This document shows, in pieces, positions 44,736-59,325 of a stretch of DNA of 64,000 bases. The translations under genes were made by a program, and so were the position numbers. The notes beneath the pieces were generated by a model. It made no database searches. It was given only the letters and a program-made list of their open reading frames with translations, and was not told the DNA's origin. Position 1 is the stretch's first letter. Each line of letters opens with the position of its first letter. The stretch is from Micropterus salmoides (taxonomy: Eukaryota > Chordata > Actinopteri > Centrarchiformes > Centrarchidae): contig NW_024040928.1 in assembly GCF_014851395.1 (NCBI RefSeq), positions 13,469,012 through 13,533,011 on the forward strand, read 5' to 3'.

Positions 44736-45650
44736 TGATTTTTATGATTTTAAAAAAAATAAAAGTGCAAAAGAAGTCAGTGGTTTCTTAGTTTTTCATG
44801 ATTATAAATTGAAAATCTTCGGGTTTTGGACTTTTTGATAATGGTAACTTAGGCTCTGAAAAATTGCAAGGATGCCCATCAGTACACCCAGTGAATTGTC
44901 ACTGTAAATAATGCCATCAAACACTGCTAAACTGATTGACATGATCAGGGATTTGTTGGACTTGTAAGCGTCAATAGTATATATTGTCATCTGTCTCAAC
45001 CTCCATTAGCGTTTGTTACACACACTCAAAACATGCCAAGCTTGAAAAACAGTTCAACTTCTGTTTCCTCCAATCTGAATAATTTGCAGCCGATTTACAG
45101 GAGATCAAAAGAAAACACAGAGCAGCATGGCTGCAGGGTATTACAGGAAGGAAATGACTAATATTACTTTCAGCATGTGGAGGAGAGGTGGAGTGATACA
45201 TTCACTCAATAATCACTGTATTGCTTTGCTATGGCACACCATTATTTTTTCCATTACGCAAACTGTGTAATATAATAAATCAGATAACAAAGTAAGGCTT
45301 TATTGCACAGGTTATTATGTTCAAGTTACCACATTTTCAGCCTAAGGGAGTGAATGCGTTCCAGGATAACAAATTGGGAACAATCAACAATCATTTAGGT
45401 ACTTGATAAATAAACCCTGGATTTAGGTCGCTGGGTAGATATAGATACTTTTCTAGTCTGGCTGTGTCATGGAGGTGTGTCTCTTGCTAGCAGCAGGGTT
45501 GTCCAGAATGTGTGTTATCATGTGTTGGTCTCAGATGGCATACAGTATGGTGTGGATCACTGATGACTCCGCAGGTTAATACGGGCAGATTGTGTTAACA
45601 CCCACGCACAAATACACATGCACTCCCACAGGCACATTCTGCTGCAACCA

Positions 45651-45651
45651 G

Positions 45652-45707
<56 letters not shown>
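45651..45707. repeat. (TCTA)n tetranucleotide microsatellite
   Basis: About 14 uninterrupted TCTA/ATCT units. Confidence 0.97.
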
Positions 45708-45708
<1 letters not shown>

Positions 45709-46788
45709 GTTCAATATTTAGCTGTTCTTGGCTTCCTTTTGCATATTTCTGTATAGAGCTGGCTTATTTGTCTCTCTATTTATCTCTAAGTAAACCTAAT
45801 CACATAATGGAGAAAGCTTGAGTCCAGACAGAGTACTGTAATCATACAAATGAGTAAGGGAAACAATGGAAGGAAATATAAAATCAATGGCTCCGTTTGT
45901 GCTTTTGGTCTGTGTGGTCGGACTGTACATTTCAGGTGATGATGAGAAACACAGATACAGAGATAAATAAAATAAATACAAAGGCAATTTTGCTCCAAAC
46001 AGGGTTGAGGGACGCAACATTTCCCCAAAGTGATATCAAGATATGGTCTGCAGTTTTTGAGATATGACAGGTTCAAACAATGGACAAACAAACCCGTCAA
46101 AATGATGATGTAATGCAGGCCTATAGCTCCTAATGAGAGGAAACCACACTGCCACTGTTGTGAACGCCATGTTTTTAGGCCTGAGGTGAAAAAGTGTTAA
46201 GCTTCAGATGACGCCTCTCATCAGTTTCAGCGTGAAATCTTAAACAAGAGGTATGACAGAGCACTGTTTGATCCATGGGGTAGTGCCAAAACATTCCTCA
46301 CTCTGCTTTGAATATGATGGCAAATAACAAAGGAAAGAAAAAAAAACTATAATTGGGTGTAACGTCACTCACAGGTTAATGTTCACTGTGAACAAACCTG
46401 CATGGTAGTATTCTTATTTTAGGTGTGTGTTATTGGACTTCTGTGCCAAAGTCCAACAGTGGCTGGTTTGTTTTTGCATTTGACCTGCTGGAGTGTTTTT
46501 CCAAGTCTGTTTTCCTTTAGACCCAACATGCCTTGACATGCTGTCTGGCTACCCTTCGACTTAGGCATTCAATCACAGTGTTTGTCACAGATGTCTGGAC
46601 TCTGTGCTGCTCAGTCACGCAGGCTATTGCCCTGTGGTGCGTGTTTGCTAAATGTTCGACTCACGCAGCAGGATGAGATTTCATAAGGTTTCTCATGAAA
46701 ATTTTGCCTTTCTCTCTCCCTGTCGCTCTCCTTCTGTCTCGCATGTGTCTCCCTTTTCTATTCCCTCTCCATTTTCACCACCTGTCCT

Positions 46789-46790
<2 letters not shown>

Positions 46791-46822
<32 letters not shown>
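46791..46822. repeat. (CA)n microsatellite
   Basis: Uninterrupted CA run of about 32 bases. Confidence 0.95.
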
Positions 46823-46826
<4 letters not shown>

Positions 46827-47339
46827 TCTGGGTATTATGGTTTGTGATGGTGCTTTTCTGGGAAGTCTTAGTCACTGCAGGAGTGGCGTGTGTATGCAAT
46901 GTGCTTGCATGCACCGACTTGCACATGTGTCGGAGATACCTGTCTATTAAATACAATGCCTCTGTCATTGCTGGTACTGTCCGGCTGCATAATGTGAACA
47001 TCTGCTAGTGACAGGGATGTCACAGAAGGATTTTAATTTGTGATAATTCATCATAATAGCCACATATGGATTGAAGTCCCCTTACTGCAGAGAAAGCTTT
47101 CTCCAAGTTCTTCAGGAGTATTATTGACATTCAAGTCAAGCAAGTCGAAGGCAAAGATTCCAGAGAATAAACTTCGCTCTTCCTCATATTTGAGGGTGCC
47201 ATCAGCATTATGCTTGTGTCATCAACATGCGACAGACATGTGTGTGTGCATGTATGCCATTCTGTGAGTGTTCACATGCTGATTCATGTGTTCAAAGTGT
47301 GGCAGAGCAGAGAAGCAATCTGTGCCTCTTTGAAGTGCA

Positions 47340-47342
<3 letters not shown>

Positions 47343-47385
<43 letters not shown>

Positions 47386-47420
47386 TGTGTGTGTGCGCGC
47401 GCGTGCGCGTGTGTGTGTGT
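47343..47420. repeat. GT microsatellite with GCGCGCGTGCGC segment
   Basis: A long TG run followed by an alternating purine-pyrimidine GC-rich piece. Confidence 0.9.
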
Positions 47421-47636
47421 TAAGGGATAACATGAGAAACTCCTCTTTCTCTGATCAAAGGAGCAGGTGGCAGGGTTGACAGTGTGTGTGTGTATGTGTG
47501 TGTTTGTGGAGCACCTGTGCTGAGGACTTAACATGTGAATAATAATAAGAGAAAGTCAAAGTGAGATCAAAACAACCCTTTTCTTCCAAAGAATGAATTT
47601 CTCATGCTGTTTTTGACACGAATACTTCTTTTGTAG

Positions 47637-47876
47637 GTACGAAGATGGATGAGGAACCCCAAGGTGAGCGTGGAGAAGGCCCAAGGGAAAGGCCTCCTTT
47701 ACTCCTGTCCAAGGTGTCCACTGGCTGAGGACCTGTGGTACACGCACTTCCCCTCGCCTTACGGCTGCTGTCACTACAGCGGCCTGCAGGGTGGTCAGTA
47801 CTATCACCAGGAGCCATGCTCGCCATGCCCTGCCAGCGGGCAAACCAGTAGCCATGACAAGAGCAAGGGCTGCAAG
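47637..47876 (+). CDS. host gene, second mapped coding exon (cysteine-rich)
   Basis: Internal exon of exactly 240 bases (80 codons), phase 0 at both ends, between a good acceptor (ATACTTCTTTTGTAG) and a GTAAAG donor. It opens VRRWMRNPKVSVEKAQGKG and has CPRC at exon residues 24-27, Cys-Cys at 44-45, CSPC at 61-64 and a Cys at 79, with Tyr/His-rich text between (YGCCHYSGLQGGQYYHQEP). The CxxC pairs suggest a small metal-binding or disulfide module, but no named zinc-finger spacing fits by eye. It ends Lys-Ser-Lys-Gly-Cys-Lys, so the join to the next exon again reads Lys then Val-Arg-Lys-Trp. Base composition and the lack of stops contrast with the AT-rich flanks and support a real exon. Protein not recognised. 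Confidence 0.72.
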
Positions 47877-48479
47877 GTAAAGGGAAAAACAAACAGATTC
47901 ATGTGTGTGTCCATGAATGCATTTGTGTTACTACTCATGCATCAAGTCACACTTTCTCACTCTGTGATTCACAATCAACTGCTGAGTGTCATTTCAATCA
48001 GGAGAGACATCATCTGAGTGAATGAATAATTTGTTGATATGTGCACCATGAATATGGGAAATGTGAATATTTTTTGGCTATTAGACCCCATTGTGATGTC
48101 ATGGTATTTAAAGGGGGTGGTGAAGTTGTTAAGTGGAATGAGGTTTGACACACACATTCTGGATTCCCTTCAGCTTTCCGTACTGTATTTTCAGTACAAA
48201 TAAAACTTTAAAAAAAAAAATGTATTATCTATTTCATGATGTGTGATATGCAGAGGGGACCACAGATGTCTCCCTCTGGCCTGCAGTAGGGAGTCCACCA
48301 ACACGCTCATTAACAAACACTTGACTCATTTTACACTCCTCCCTCTGTTGGCCTATTAGTGCTCACTGAAAGTAGTCAAATTAGATAACATCACACTAGG
48401 CATTGTTCTGTTTGTCTTTATTCTTGACGTAACATAAACACTAAGGCGACTGAAGACTTGGGGCGTTTTTCAAAGACCC

Positions 48480-48511
48480 CCTTGTTGTTGTTGTTGTTGC
48501 TGTTGTTGCTC
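48480..48511. repeat. (TTG)n trinucleotide repeat
   Basis: Short run of TTG units with a CTG interruption. Confidence 0.85.
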
Positions 48512-50467
48512 ACCACTGGCTGGTGTTTGTGAAATCAGGGCAGGAGGCAGCAGAGAACATGAGCACTGTAAAACTGTTAAAAATTAAATAGAATTTACAC
48601 CAGTGCCAGGAACAGCATGCTGTCAACAAGCGCCTTGCCCAAACACACACTAGTCCATCCACACATAATGTTGCTGCAGGTGTCCAGGTTGGCCTTGGTT
48701 ATGCAACTGCCTTCACAATAGCTTTCCCACTATGATCAATCATCATACCCATCAATTGGTTCCCCACTAGTACGTGTATGTTTGTGTGTGTGTGTGTGTG
48801 TGTTTTCTTGAGTCCCATGGGCGACAGGAGAGAATGAGTCATCACTGTCCCAGCACAACAAAGCCACACTATACTGTGTGCGTTTACATGTGAGTGTGTG
48901 CACTGACAATGTTGAAGAGTGTAAGAATATAAATCTAGGATTGTGTTGTTGTCCATCACTCCATTCTTTATCCTGCATCCCTTTTTTCCACCCATTTGTT
49001 TCATTTTGCTCTGGTTTTCTTCCTGGCCATTCTGTCTCACCCTCTCTCTCCATCAGTTCCACCTCTTGCCATCACAACCAATAGATCTGTCACTAATATC
49101 TCACTGGAGATAACCGGTGTGTGCGTGTGAAGAATTAATGGGTGCTTTGGCGATGTGGGAGCAGACTGGGGGGGTTCTGTGGTGAATCATAGCCAGTTCT
49201 TAATGCAGTGTGTGTGCGAAATCAATGCAAAGCCAATGTTGAGTTAAACAGGTAGTAGTCACATGTGGCTTTCTGATCCAATAAATAAATAAATTATTGA
49301 CTACATTTAAACTGGAAACTTACAACAAACAATAGCAGTTAGATGCATATTCTAAACATGGATTGAAACGCACTATTTGACTTTGTGTGGCATTAGCAAA
49401 TACTCATACAGCACACAGATGTCATGTTCTGTACGGTTCCCCCACGTACTGTACCACATCTCGGCACACTCTGTCCACATGTAACAACTCAGGCCCTCAG
49501 AGTTGGTTTGCCAAACACTCACAGAGTGTGACGCTCGTTCAATAATGGAAACAGTGACAGAAACATTTCCTCTAGCACGCCAAACACACTGCTCTGTTCT
49601 TGAGGGTTGCCACCCACGGCTTACTCAAGTGCAAATGAGCAAGGCTTTACCATGAAATTTGTCAGCATTTGTCAACAAGTGACTCGGATTTAAGAAAGTG
49701 GGGTGATGACGCCGAGAGGCTGCGGTCCCATTTTAGAGGGGGGAGGAGAGTCAGGCTTTGACAGACAGTGTAAGTGTACAGTGTACTTAAATGTGCAGAG
49801 ACAAAAAGCTCCAGGGGACATTTGTCATGGTCTGATACAATGCCCTTTATTCTTTAATTTTTATACTGTTGTAAATCTAGAAGTCTAACATTTTGTCTTA
49901 AGTGTCCCGTATTTATGGTCCTGAAATAGTTAATCTGTACCTGACCATAAAATGCAGGTGTTTGTTGCAAGAGGAGCTGCATCTGAACTGATGACTGACT
50001 GATTCCACTAACCCTCTAGAGGCAAAAAATCTATTAATTATGAACTCCGCAAATTTTAATTAACATAAGGATATTTACTTACATTGTTCTGTCTCCAGAA
50101 AGGCTTCCCTGACAGATTGCCAACCTCCACCTCTTCTTCATTAAAAATCCATCACAGCACCATTTTTTCTAATTGCAAAATGTCAGCACCATTTAAAATG
50201 GCTTAGCTCAGCCTTGACCCAGTACTTTGCATAGCTTTCACCCTGCTGCTACTTTCAATCAGTCTGTCAGAGCCAAAGCTAAATATAAACCAACTTTATG
50301 GGACCGATCTTATTATTTTATGAGATCACTGTACTCAATTTATGACACCTGCGGGTAAGGGTAATTTTTGGAAAAAATTAGAAATAAAAATAGACAAAGC
50401 GTAAATAATAATGGCTGGAGAGGTAAAATGAGAGCAGTTGAGGGGAAATACACAATGGAAACAGCAG

Positions 50468-50469
<2 letters not shown>

Positions 50470-50515
<46 letters not shown>
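50470..50515. repeat. (GA)n microsatellite
   Basis: About 22 uninterrupted GA units. Confidence 0.95.
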
Positions 50516-50517
<2 letters not shown>

Positions 50518-53500
50518 GAAGAGCTGACAGGACAGTTTATGAGAAGATGGAGGATGGGGTCAGAGCATTTGCCCCACTGCCTGAGCATGACCAGAAATCA
50601 AAAGCATATAAATCCTCTTGGTAAGGACGTTATGTACTGTCCCATGTACACTCCAAAAGACTCACATGCGCACACACATACACACACACCAAACGCAGCC
50701 TTTCCACTAATCTCGAAGATCCGAACATCAAGCCTGTACTGTTCTTAGTGAAGATGTAAGATGTAAGATGTAATCAAAAATGAAAAGAACATGAACTTCT
50801 GCTGACTGCTGATTGTCATGGCATGTTATCTCTCTTGTCACACAATTTCAGAATTTTTATAGAATCTTACAGGAACTTCAGTAATGCTTTATATTACATC
50901 CCACAACGTTGTGGTTAAGTTACAGTGTAAATATTTTGTACACACAGGTTATCAACGGAACACTGCCTGGAAACTAAAGCAGTAGAAAATTAACTGCTTT
51001 ATTTTGCAGGCCACAGGCCCCAAATTTACACTATAATAGAGGGGCTTTTTCCTATATGTTTAGGGCTTTGTCCTGATGGCAGTGTTCATCCACAAAAAAG
51101 TTAATTTCCTAAAGAAAAAACAATATATATATATTTGTAAGTATATTATTATTATAAAATACAAGAAATCAGTGCTTTTCAAAGACTGTGACTATTATTC
51201 TTTGTCTTACCTCAATTTGGGGGCTGGTCCAGCTCTAAGTTTTGGAACTACAGTCCCCATAATTTGGAGGCGTTGGAGGACGTAAACAGGAAGTATGATG
51301 TTGCAGTGGAATCAGTTAGTTAGTTAGCTATGGGCTGCATCTTGGGCCCACACCCTTGCACCATTAGAAGCATGCCGAATTATCTATTAGCACTTCCTGT
51401 TTGCAAATTACTAATGGATGTACACACAACCCTCACTGGACTACTTTGATACTGAAGAAAACTTAAAACCGTGATGATTCTCAGGCTAGTTCTGGGGTGA
51501 TAAGGAGTGTCTTTAAATAACGGTTTCTTATGGCTTCGCGATGGAAATGGGTATAGCCTAATGATATCCCCGGGAAGTGTAATCCACACTGTAAATGTGT
51601 ATCATGTCTGTGTGTTCAGAATTACTCGCCTCTAAGACAAGGAAGACAGTGGGTCAAATTCCTCCAGAGCTGTGTGTTGCAGACACGGCTGTTGGTGGTC
51701 TGTGTGGTTGGTGAGCGAGCGAGCCAAACTATAACTAACAACAACTAACTTCCTGTTGTTTTTAGAACACCACCATGCACCTATAGCCTGTTATAGCACA
51801 ATATATGTGTAAGTCCCTGTTAAACACACACTTCTTAAGTCTTTGCTTTCTTCCATTTTCCTCCATGGTACAGGTAGCCTATAGTTTATGGATATCCCAT
51901 ATGTAATTAGGCTACTAACAAAACAGCAAAATTACTATATTTTAATATTATGTAACTTTATTATATAAGCTAATAAGCATTCCCAAGCTGCTCAGTGAGA
52001 TTATTCCCATTTCCTTATGGCCTGTTCTGGGTATAGATCAGGTGATAGTGTTAATCAGTCCGTTTATTCAGAATGGTTTGAACACCTTTACCCAGAAAGG
52101 CCTGACTCGCTCAGGTCCCATTTGTGTTTACTGTCCAAAATTCATTCATGCAGAAAAAAAAAGGAGAGAGAGGGCAGGAGAGAGGAAGAAGGAAGGAAGG
52201 CAGGGAGTAAAGCAGAGAGGTTCGGGTGTGAAGAAATGCACCAAGAGCAGGGATTTTTATCTACTTCCATGCAGCCTCAGAGATGTTGTTGATTATTGAT
52301 TAGATCTCAGCTGAAAGTGTTGGTACAAAGTAGAGGGCAATATGAATTTTCTAGAAACATGCTTGGGTGCGGAAAAAGGCTTACCTCATTAGTCAGTGAG
52401 GTAAGTTCACCTTGTTAATCTTTTGTTAGAGTCAGCTGGAACAAAAGCTTGATCATACTGTACCTTTGTCCTCATGTTTGTCATGTGTGAGTTGGTCACA
52501 CCGCTTCATTCTCTGCAGAGACAAAACAGAGGGGGACAACCTGTTACAAATCCACCTCTCTTGTTCTCCCTCAGCAGTGACAAGGCCCTGCAGGATAATC
52601 TCTGTTCCATGAATGCTAATGCATCGTGTCTGAGTCAGTGAATGAGACCAGGTGGAGGCAATCATGGTGGGCTGATTTCACTCAAAGATCCTGTCAAGTG
52701 AGACAAGTGAGTCGATCACAGGTACAAATACAAATCAGGCATTCAGGTCAGGGGAGGGTTAGATTTATATTTCTCCATTTGATGGTGCATTATGTTTTCT
52801 CAGTAATGTGAGAATGCGCGTCTACTGGACTTTGAACTCCAGACTTGTTCTTGACGCAGTCTTATCTGTGAAGTACATTGGTTGTGGATTCTGAGAAGCA
52901 GCATATCTCAGGCAGTTCACTTCTTATAATGGAGCTAATGGTTAATGACTTGTGTGTCACATTAAAAGATCGCACCACTTTACTGGTGACCTTTTACTGG
53001 AACTTCACTGACGTTTTTCATGGCAAGGACACAAACTCTGCACTCCAGTCATCTCACACGCAGCTGTTTAAATTTAAACTGTGAACACTGGATGGAAAAT
53101 CTTGATTGGCTGCTGATTCATCAAAATTTTATTTTGCATAAAGTTATTTCAGCATAATGACATCCAATACAATGCCACAAACTGTATCAACAAAACGCCT
53201 GTAGACTATAATAGTTTGAGCCGAAATGTATGGTTTATGGCAGGGCTGTTTTATTGGATAACTAGGTGATGAACCTAATGAACTGGTGAACTTTGTTGCC
53301 CATGTCCTTCCTGACTCTCCTGACTCGGCCTTCTCCTCACGTGCCAAACAGGTTACATAGCCTTGCAAAAACCTCACTAGAATACCAGCTTTAGTTGCAT
53401 TTGCCATGAATTGCATTATTGTCAAATAGGTTTTTAGCTTGTATCAGGAATACGCAGGAATTAAGAGGAACACCCCACAAGGTCCAATTATATTTGATAC

Positions 53501-55089
53501 AACGAGTTATACAGAGAGTAGTGGGAGCCAAAATCCCTTTCCAAGTTGCTGGCTTGTCATGCATACTGTACAAGTACCATGGAGAAATGCCTGTCATTCC
53601 AAATTTCTGTTTGTACTCTTTTGAATAGTTCAGCTAATTGACTCAAAACTCTCTTGTCTCCTTGTTAAAGACCTCAGCACATATTCACATTCTCTCCCTA
53701 TAGATGCCACAAGTCGGAACCCCCTGAGTCCTTCAAATTCTGTGCTTGGTAATGAAACTGGTGAGCTGCCAGCTTAGCATTGGTGGAAAGCCAGTTTGTA
53801 TCAGCTTGGCAAACGTCCAACTCCTACTTGTGCTCCTGGCAACACCTGATAGCGTTAGCTGATTGGTTGTTGAAAACCTTGACTTTGACTTACCTACATT
53901 GATATTCCTCTATTGAAATCACAACCTACATCATTTACAACCATATGATGATATTTTCCTGCCATAATCTTTTGCCGTCCCTATTGTCATGACTGTTATG
54001 ATTTTCCCTCCTCTGATTTAAACATATTTAAGCAGCATTTAAATGAGGGAAGTCTCCCAGGGTGTGGAAAGCAGTTCTAAGCTACCACTGTTTAGCATAC
54101 ACTTAGCAATGGAAAACTGCTAATCCTTTGCTATTCTTTTGTTCCAAAGCCAAGTGCCCTGGCAGTGGAAGAATGTGGTTGGAGTTATAAACTTGGAATT
54201 GCTTTTCTTGCATGATCTCTCCTCTTTGCTCACATTTGATGTATAATATGCTACACCCTAAAATGGCACAGTGCGTTTGTTTCCATTGCTACTACAGCAT
54301 TACACAGGCTTTCCCTGCCAAAAGCAAAAAAAGGAAATAAATAAGCATAGAGAAGGCACTACATATGTTCACTGCACTTTCCTGGATCTGTTGTGACACA
54401 GGGAGATTAAATTATCTGTGTCTGGTTTGATACAGACAACAAAGGTGCTGGTGTACGTAGAGAGATATATATCTATTAGGTTAGGTATATTAACTGATAT
54501 AAAATGGACTACAATGTAGGATACATTCAATTTATAATCATTGAGTTGAATGCTCACAAGATTTGAAACACCAGCAGAAATCTGTTTCTGCACCTCCTGT
54601 AGATTAAATGCCCCATGTCAGGGACATCTACCAGCATCAGTACTCCTCCCTCATGCTCCTCTCCCCGTCTTCCTCTTTCTCTTCACTGACCTCATTGGCT
54701 CACTAGAAAAAAAGATGGCGTCCTTGCTTCCGAGTCTCAATGTGAGAGAGTTTGGGAATTATTGTTGTTCTAATCTACCCTGAGAACCCAGCTAATCCCT
54801 TCTTCCATCTTGATGTTCCAGAGCTAATGCCAGAACAGCAACCTGACTATGCAGTGTAACTTTCTTCAATTCACATACTCAGGTCTATTGAAACTGCTTT
54901 GTGCACTGAGGTTTTTTGGTTTACAGCTCACACTATACAGACAATGGAGGATACCTTGTGCATCAAATACCGACACTCTGACAGGCTTTCTCAAATTTTT
55001 ATATGACGCCCTGAGATGAGAACATTTTGTATAGACACATTTGCGAGTTTGGATTTGGTCATATGTTTTGGCAGTCGCTCCACTATTTC

Positions 55090-55490
55090 GATCTAGACTG
55101 AAATATCTCAACTATTGGATTGCTATGATATTTTGTACAGACACTACCCAGAAGATGTGCTCTTGAGTGAAATGTCTCATCTATTGGACAGATCACTTTG
55201 GTAACTTTTCCTCTGGCACAAAACTCATTCAAAGTTCTATTGTGTTTGGTGTTTTGACTAAATATCTAAAAAAAAATAATGAGCATTAGCCTCAGCTAAA
55301 CTTTGTCTTAAGTGCTAATTAGCTAATGTTAGCTTGATTACTTGCTAAATTAAGATATTTACCATGTTAGCCTTGCCACTGTCTGCTAAACATCAGCATG
55401 TTAGCACTGTCATTGTGAGCATGTTGGCTTGCTGACTCTAGTATTTAGCTCAGAGCACCACTGTACCATACAGCCTCACAGAGCAAGGCT
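55090..55490 (+). repeat. diverged copy of a common fish interspersed repeat
   Basis: The ordered blocks AGACTGAAATATCTCAAC, ATTGGATTGCTATGATATTT, GCTAATTAGCTAATGTTAGC, TGCTAAACATCAGCATGTTA, GCACTGTCATTGTGAGCATG and TACAGCCTCACAGAGC belong to an abundant percomorph repeat, non-coding here. Confidence 0.7.
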
Positions 55491-58344
55491 GAATGTGTAT
55501 GTAGGTCTTTCACATATTTGTGAAATTAATATCTTATTTTATTATGCAAAAGGAAGTTGGCATCCAGTAACTTTTGTCAAATTAGGTAGTCAAATAATTT
55601 TAACCTCAAACACCTAAGATAAGATGAGCCGTGTCTGTAAATATATTTAGCAGTGTTTTTAAAGTCACTGATCCAGTGTTTTCACATTTGGCCAGTTGAG
55701 TCAAACTGTGCTCATGCAATGTGAAATGTTTGGGTTTTTATGACTCGGCAATCTCAGTGAAACATGAGGTGATTGTTAATGTCAAAACAAGAGAGAATGA
55801 AACAGATCTCATAATAGCCCCTGCAGTGAGTAAATAGGCTCTATGCTGCATATATATATTCTTCTCTTTCAGGTTGTAGAAATGAAAAAAGAGGGAAAGA
55901 AAAATGCTAAGAAAGTCCAGGCAGAGGGCAGGGTTTTAATTTCCAAGAAAAGTGGCACGGGTTGAGGCACAGTGGATTACCATGAATATTAATGTTTTAC
56001 CAGGAAGCCAGAATTCAGAGACCTCAGTGCTCCTCAGGATTTAAAGATGAAAAGAGGCAGAGTTATGACCCCAGAGCATGAGAATGGCATGCAAACCAGG
56101 AAAGCAGGTTAGGGTCAATATCCCAGTCTTGAAATCCCAAACTTACTCCTTGGTCCGTTTCCCTGTCCAACAATAACATTACACTCTCCGTCCTGCTGTC
56201 TTGTTTCTCAGATACTCGTTTTTCAGGTTGACTCACATTCTCTCTCTCTTTATCTGGCTTTGAACGGTATTTCTGAGGCTTAATCTCCCACGAGACACAC
56301 TGTTGGCGTTTGAATTCCATTTGGACTGCCTGAGTCATAGTTCTTTGCCTCTTGTTTGGATCTGACTCCCCCTCCCCTCCCTCATTCATGCTAAGACACT
56401 TGTTTGCGATCTAGGAACAAAAGCTGGGACAATAAAGGGAGAAGAAAGAGCAGTGACCTTGGTGTTAATGAGCAAGTCTTATCTCTGACAGAGAATGGGA
56501 CGGCTTATATAAGACAATCTCAGACTCTTATTGTCTCTGTTTATCTTTTTGTCTTTCAAACATATTCTTCTTTTTCTCATATCTCTGCTTGCACCTCATT
56601 CCCTCCTTCTGCTTTATGATCCCCCCACCGATGCTCTCTTGCCTCCCCTCTGTCATTACTCTTTCATGCTCAGACATTTGTGGGCCATCACACAGCCTGT
56701 TAGAGGTAGAGTAACACACCAATAGGAGCTGGTAGAGGACAGGACAAAACCAAAAGGGTTAGAGGAAAGAGTACCACCGGCAGGCTAATAACACCACAAT
56801 AAACAATGTCCTTATACTGTGTGTTGTAGAAAGGCCTTAGGCAAATCACCATCATATTTTTGGTTTATTTTTTAGAGACTGTCATGATTTGTTGGTTCAG
56901 CAAATATCCTATTAAATGTCTATCAGTCACGGCTGGTCTGTTTGTGACCACACTACCTCTCTGTCGGTGTTGTTTATGTGTTTCTGCAAATGTCAATTTT
57001 GATTTTTGTGATTATAAATCAAAGTTATAAAGGGAACTACAGTACATCTACAAGTATTTTTAAATGTATTTGGACTTAGTATCAACTTACTGTTGGTTTG
57101 GTTACAGTTGAGTTTAATTTCTTATTTAGTATATTGTATACTTTTATCAGTCTATTGTTGCTGCTTAATGTCCAATGATTATTACCAGGTACTGCACAGC
57201 ATATGCTAGTGTTGAAGTAACCTCTCACTCACTTGTTTATCATCTGGGCCTTGAGACAGATGGCTATTTCCACTGCACTCTTTGAACTACTCATCCAGGA
57301 AGATAGTTTTGAGAAGCTTTCTTGAATTTACATGTGAATTAAATTTACCAAACAGACAGAGATATGACATTATCATAGGTGTTGAAGGGATTAACCAAAT
57401 AGGCCACCGGCAGATTCAGTCCGATTGTATTGTTAAATGAGATTTCCTGAACTCTATTCACCTTTTGTTGTTGGCTGGCTGGCTTTCTGCTAAAAAAATA
57501 AGAGGTCTCATGCACAAGAAGAGATAAGCCTGATGACATTGCCATTTTTTCAAACATTAGACAGCTCCTCCGGCAACCACAGAAGGCATTATACATATTT
57601 TGTCATAGACTGAGCAATGCTTTTTGTAACAAGCAAACTGAAATCCATGTGTAAATTCAGTTGAGTACCCCTTTAACAATATTTGCACTTACAACTCTGG
57701 CCCTAAAAATGACCATCAAGATAAATCAACACCTCTGACAGTCTCCACAAAAACTGAATATTATAAGCTTCATCTACTTACTGCAGGGCTACTGTATTGC
57801 ACTCTGATGTGTTTCTGTTATTTGGTTTACCCCTGTATGAAGGGACTTTATGCAGAAATTTCCCACATTTGTTGTGCACATGTTTGTTATGTGTGTTTGC
57901 AGTCTACTCAATGTTTATCATACAGTACTGCATTTTATGGCTAGATATAATGTATATGAGTAAAGGACAAATCCATTAAAGGTTTTAAATAACTTTGTCA
58001 ATGGCTGATACTCTGTTTTTCAAAGATTATGTTTATTAAACAGGCAACGGGCCTTTAAACAGGTTAGTAAGGAGGCAGCAGAGCAAAGGGGACTAATGGA
58101 GTCTAGATATTATGAATGTGATGTTTTTATTCCTTGATTTATGGGACTTTGTGGCTGATGTGTGTACATCCTGGCCTTCTTAGTATGTGAATTTCCCTGG
58201 TCTATATTACATCCTGAGTTTATGAGGTGAAAGGACAGATCTTAAAGGAGAGGCCTTATGTAACCTTACTAATATCACTGTTGGTGCAGCAGAAAACCAG
58301 GTCAAAGGGCAGGGGTGAGGGGAAGGAGAGTATGGAAATGGAAT

Positions 58345-58346
<2 letters not shown>

Positions 58347-58401
<55 letters not shown>
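58347..58401. repeat. (GT)n microsatellite
   Basis: GT run with one TTTGT interruption near 58377. Confidence 0.95.
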
Positions 58402-58408
<7 letters not shown>

Positions 58409-58997
58409 CCTGTGCACACATATTTTCACCCACTGAAGGAATACATGGCACTTTCTCTGGAACAAGCTTCAGCAAGAGGCCATACAATAAAGGATAATTT
58501 GCATGATTAACACAGTTCAGTCTAATAAATAGCAGTTTATGGTCCGTACATACATAACTATGATGAAATGTTGCCTAGTGAAACAATGTTTATGACCCAC
58601 ACAGAGACATTTGTAGTTGCCACTAAATATGTAAATACATACGTACTTTAGATATGCATACACACAATTTTGAGATAAAGAAAGATTATTAGTATTGCAA
58701 GATGTGAAAAATATATCCATGTAAATTCAAAAGACATAAACAAGGGGAAGATTGAAAAACTGAAATCCATTAAGCTAGAACTATAGCAATCAAATAATAT
58801 TTTAGGATAACACTTGGATAACACTTTTAAAAGTTGTTTTCATCATTATCTTGAAGTTGCAATTGCTGGTTCTAGCCGTAAACATCTTGCTTTTAATGGT
58901 TAAATGAAGGTTCATTTAAATAAATAAAAATGTTGATGTTTGCACAGTAATTTGACAACAAAAGCTATTATTTTTGTCCACTGGGTAGTGATATAGA

Positions 58998-59325
58998 TTA
59001 AAGGAATAGTTCCACATTTTGGGAGAGTTGGATAAGAAATTGATACCACCCTCATATCTGTCCGTTAAATATGAAGCTGCAGCCAACAGCTGGTTAGCTT
59101 AGCTTAGCACAAACACTTAAAACAGAGAGAAAGAGCAGGCCTGGCTCTGTACAAAGGTAACAAAATCCACCAAGCGGCACCTCTGTAGCTTGCTGATTAA
59201 CATGTTATATGTTTTTTGTTTAATCCATACAATAACCAAAGAATCAAAATTACAATTTACTGTTTTATGAGGGGGGGGTTGTGCATGAACTATATTTTCG
59301 CTGGAACAAGTAACTTCCTAGAGTC
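58998..59325 (+). repeat. fish interspersed repeat (TTAAAGGAATAGTTC type)
   Basis: TTAAAGGAATAGTTCCACAT, AAATATGAAGCTGCAGCCA, AGCTGGTTAGCTTAGCTTAG and GCCTGGCTCTGTACAAAGGT mark an abundant percomorph repeat, more complete here than the copy at 40440. Confidence 0.75.

Larger units (their letters stand above)
43229..47636 (+). other. host gene intron between the first two mapped coding exons
   Basis: About 4.4 kb, from a GTGAGT donor to a TTTTGTAG acceptor. It contains a GT run (about 43403-43440), a foldback element (43872-44511), a repeat fragment (44641-44735), a TCTA microsatellite (45651-45707), a CA run (46791-46822) and a GT run (47343-47397). No other exon recognised. Confidence 0.6.

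Noticed and set aside
45651..45707. Regular short repeats that might suggest a CRISPR array
   Set aside because: It is a pure TCTA microsatellite without spacers, in a vertebrate genome.
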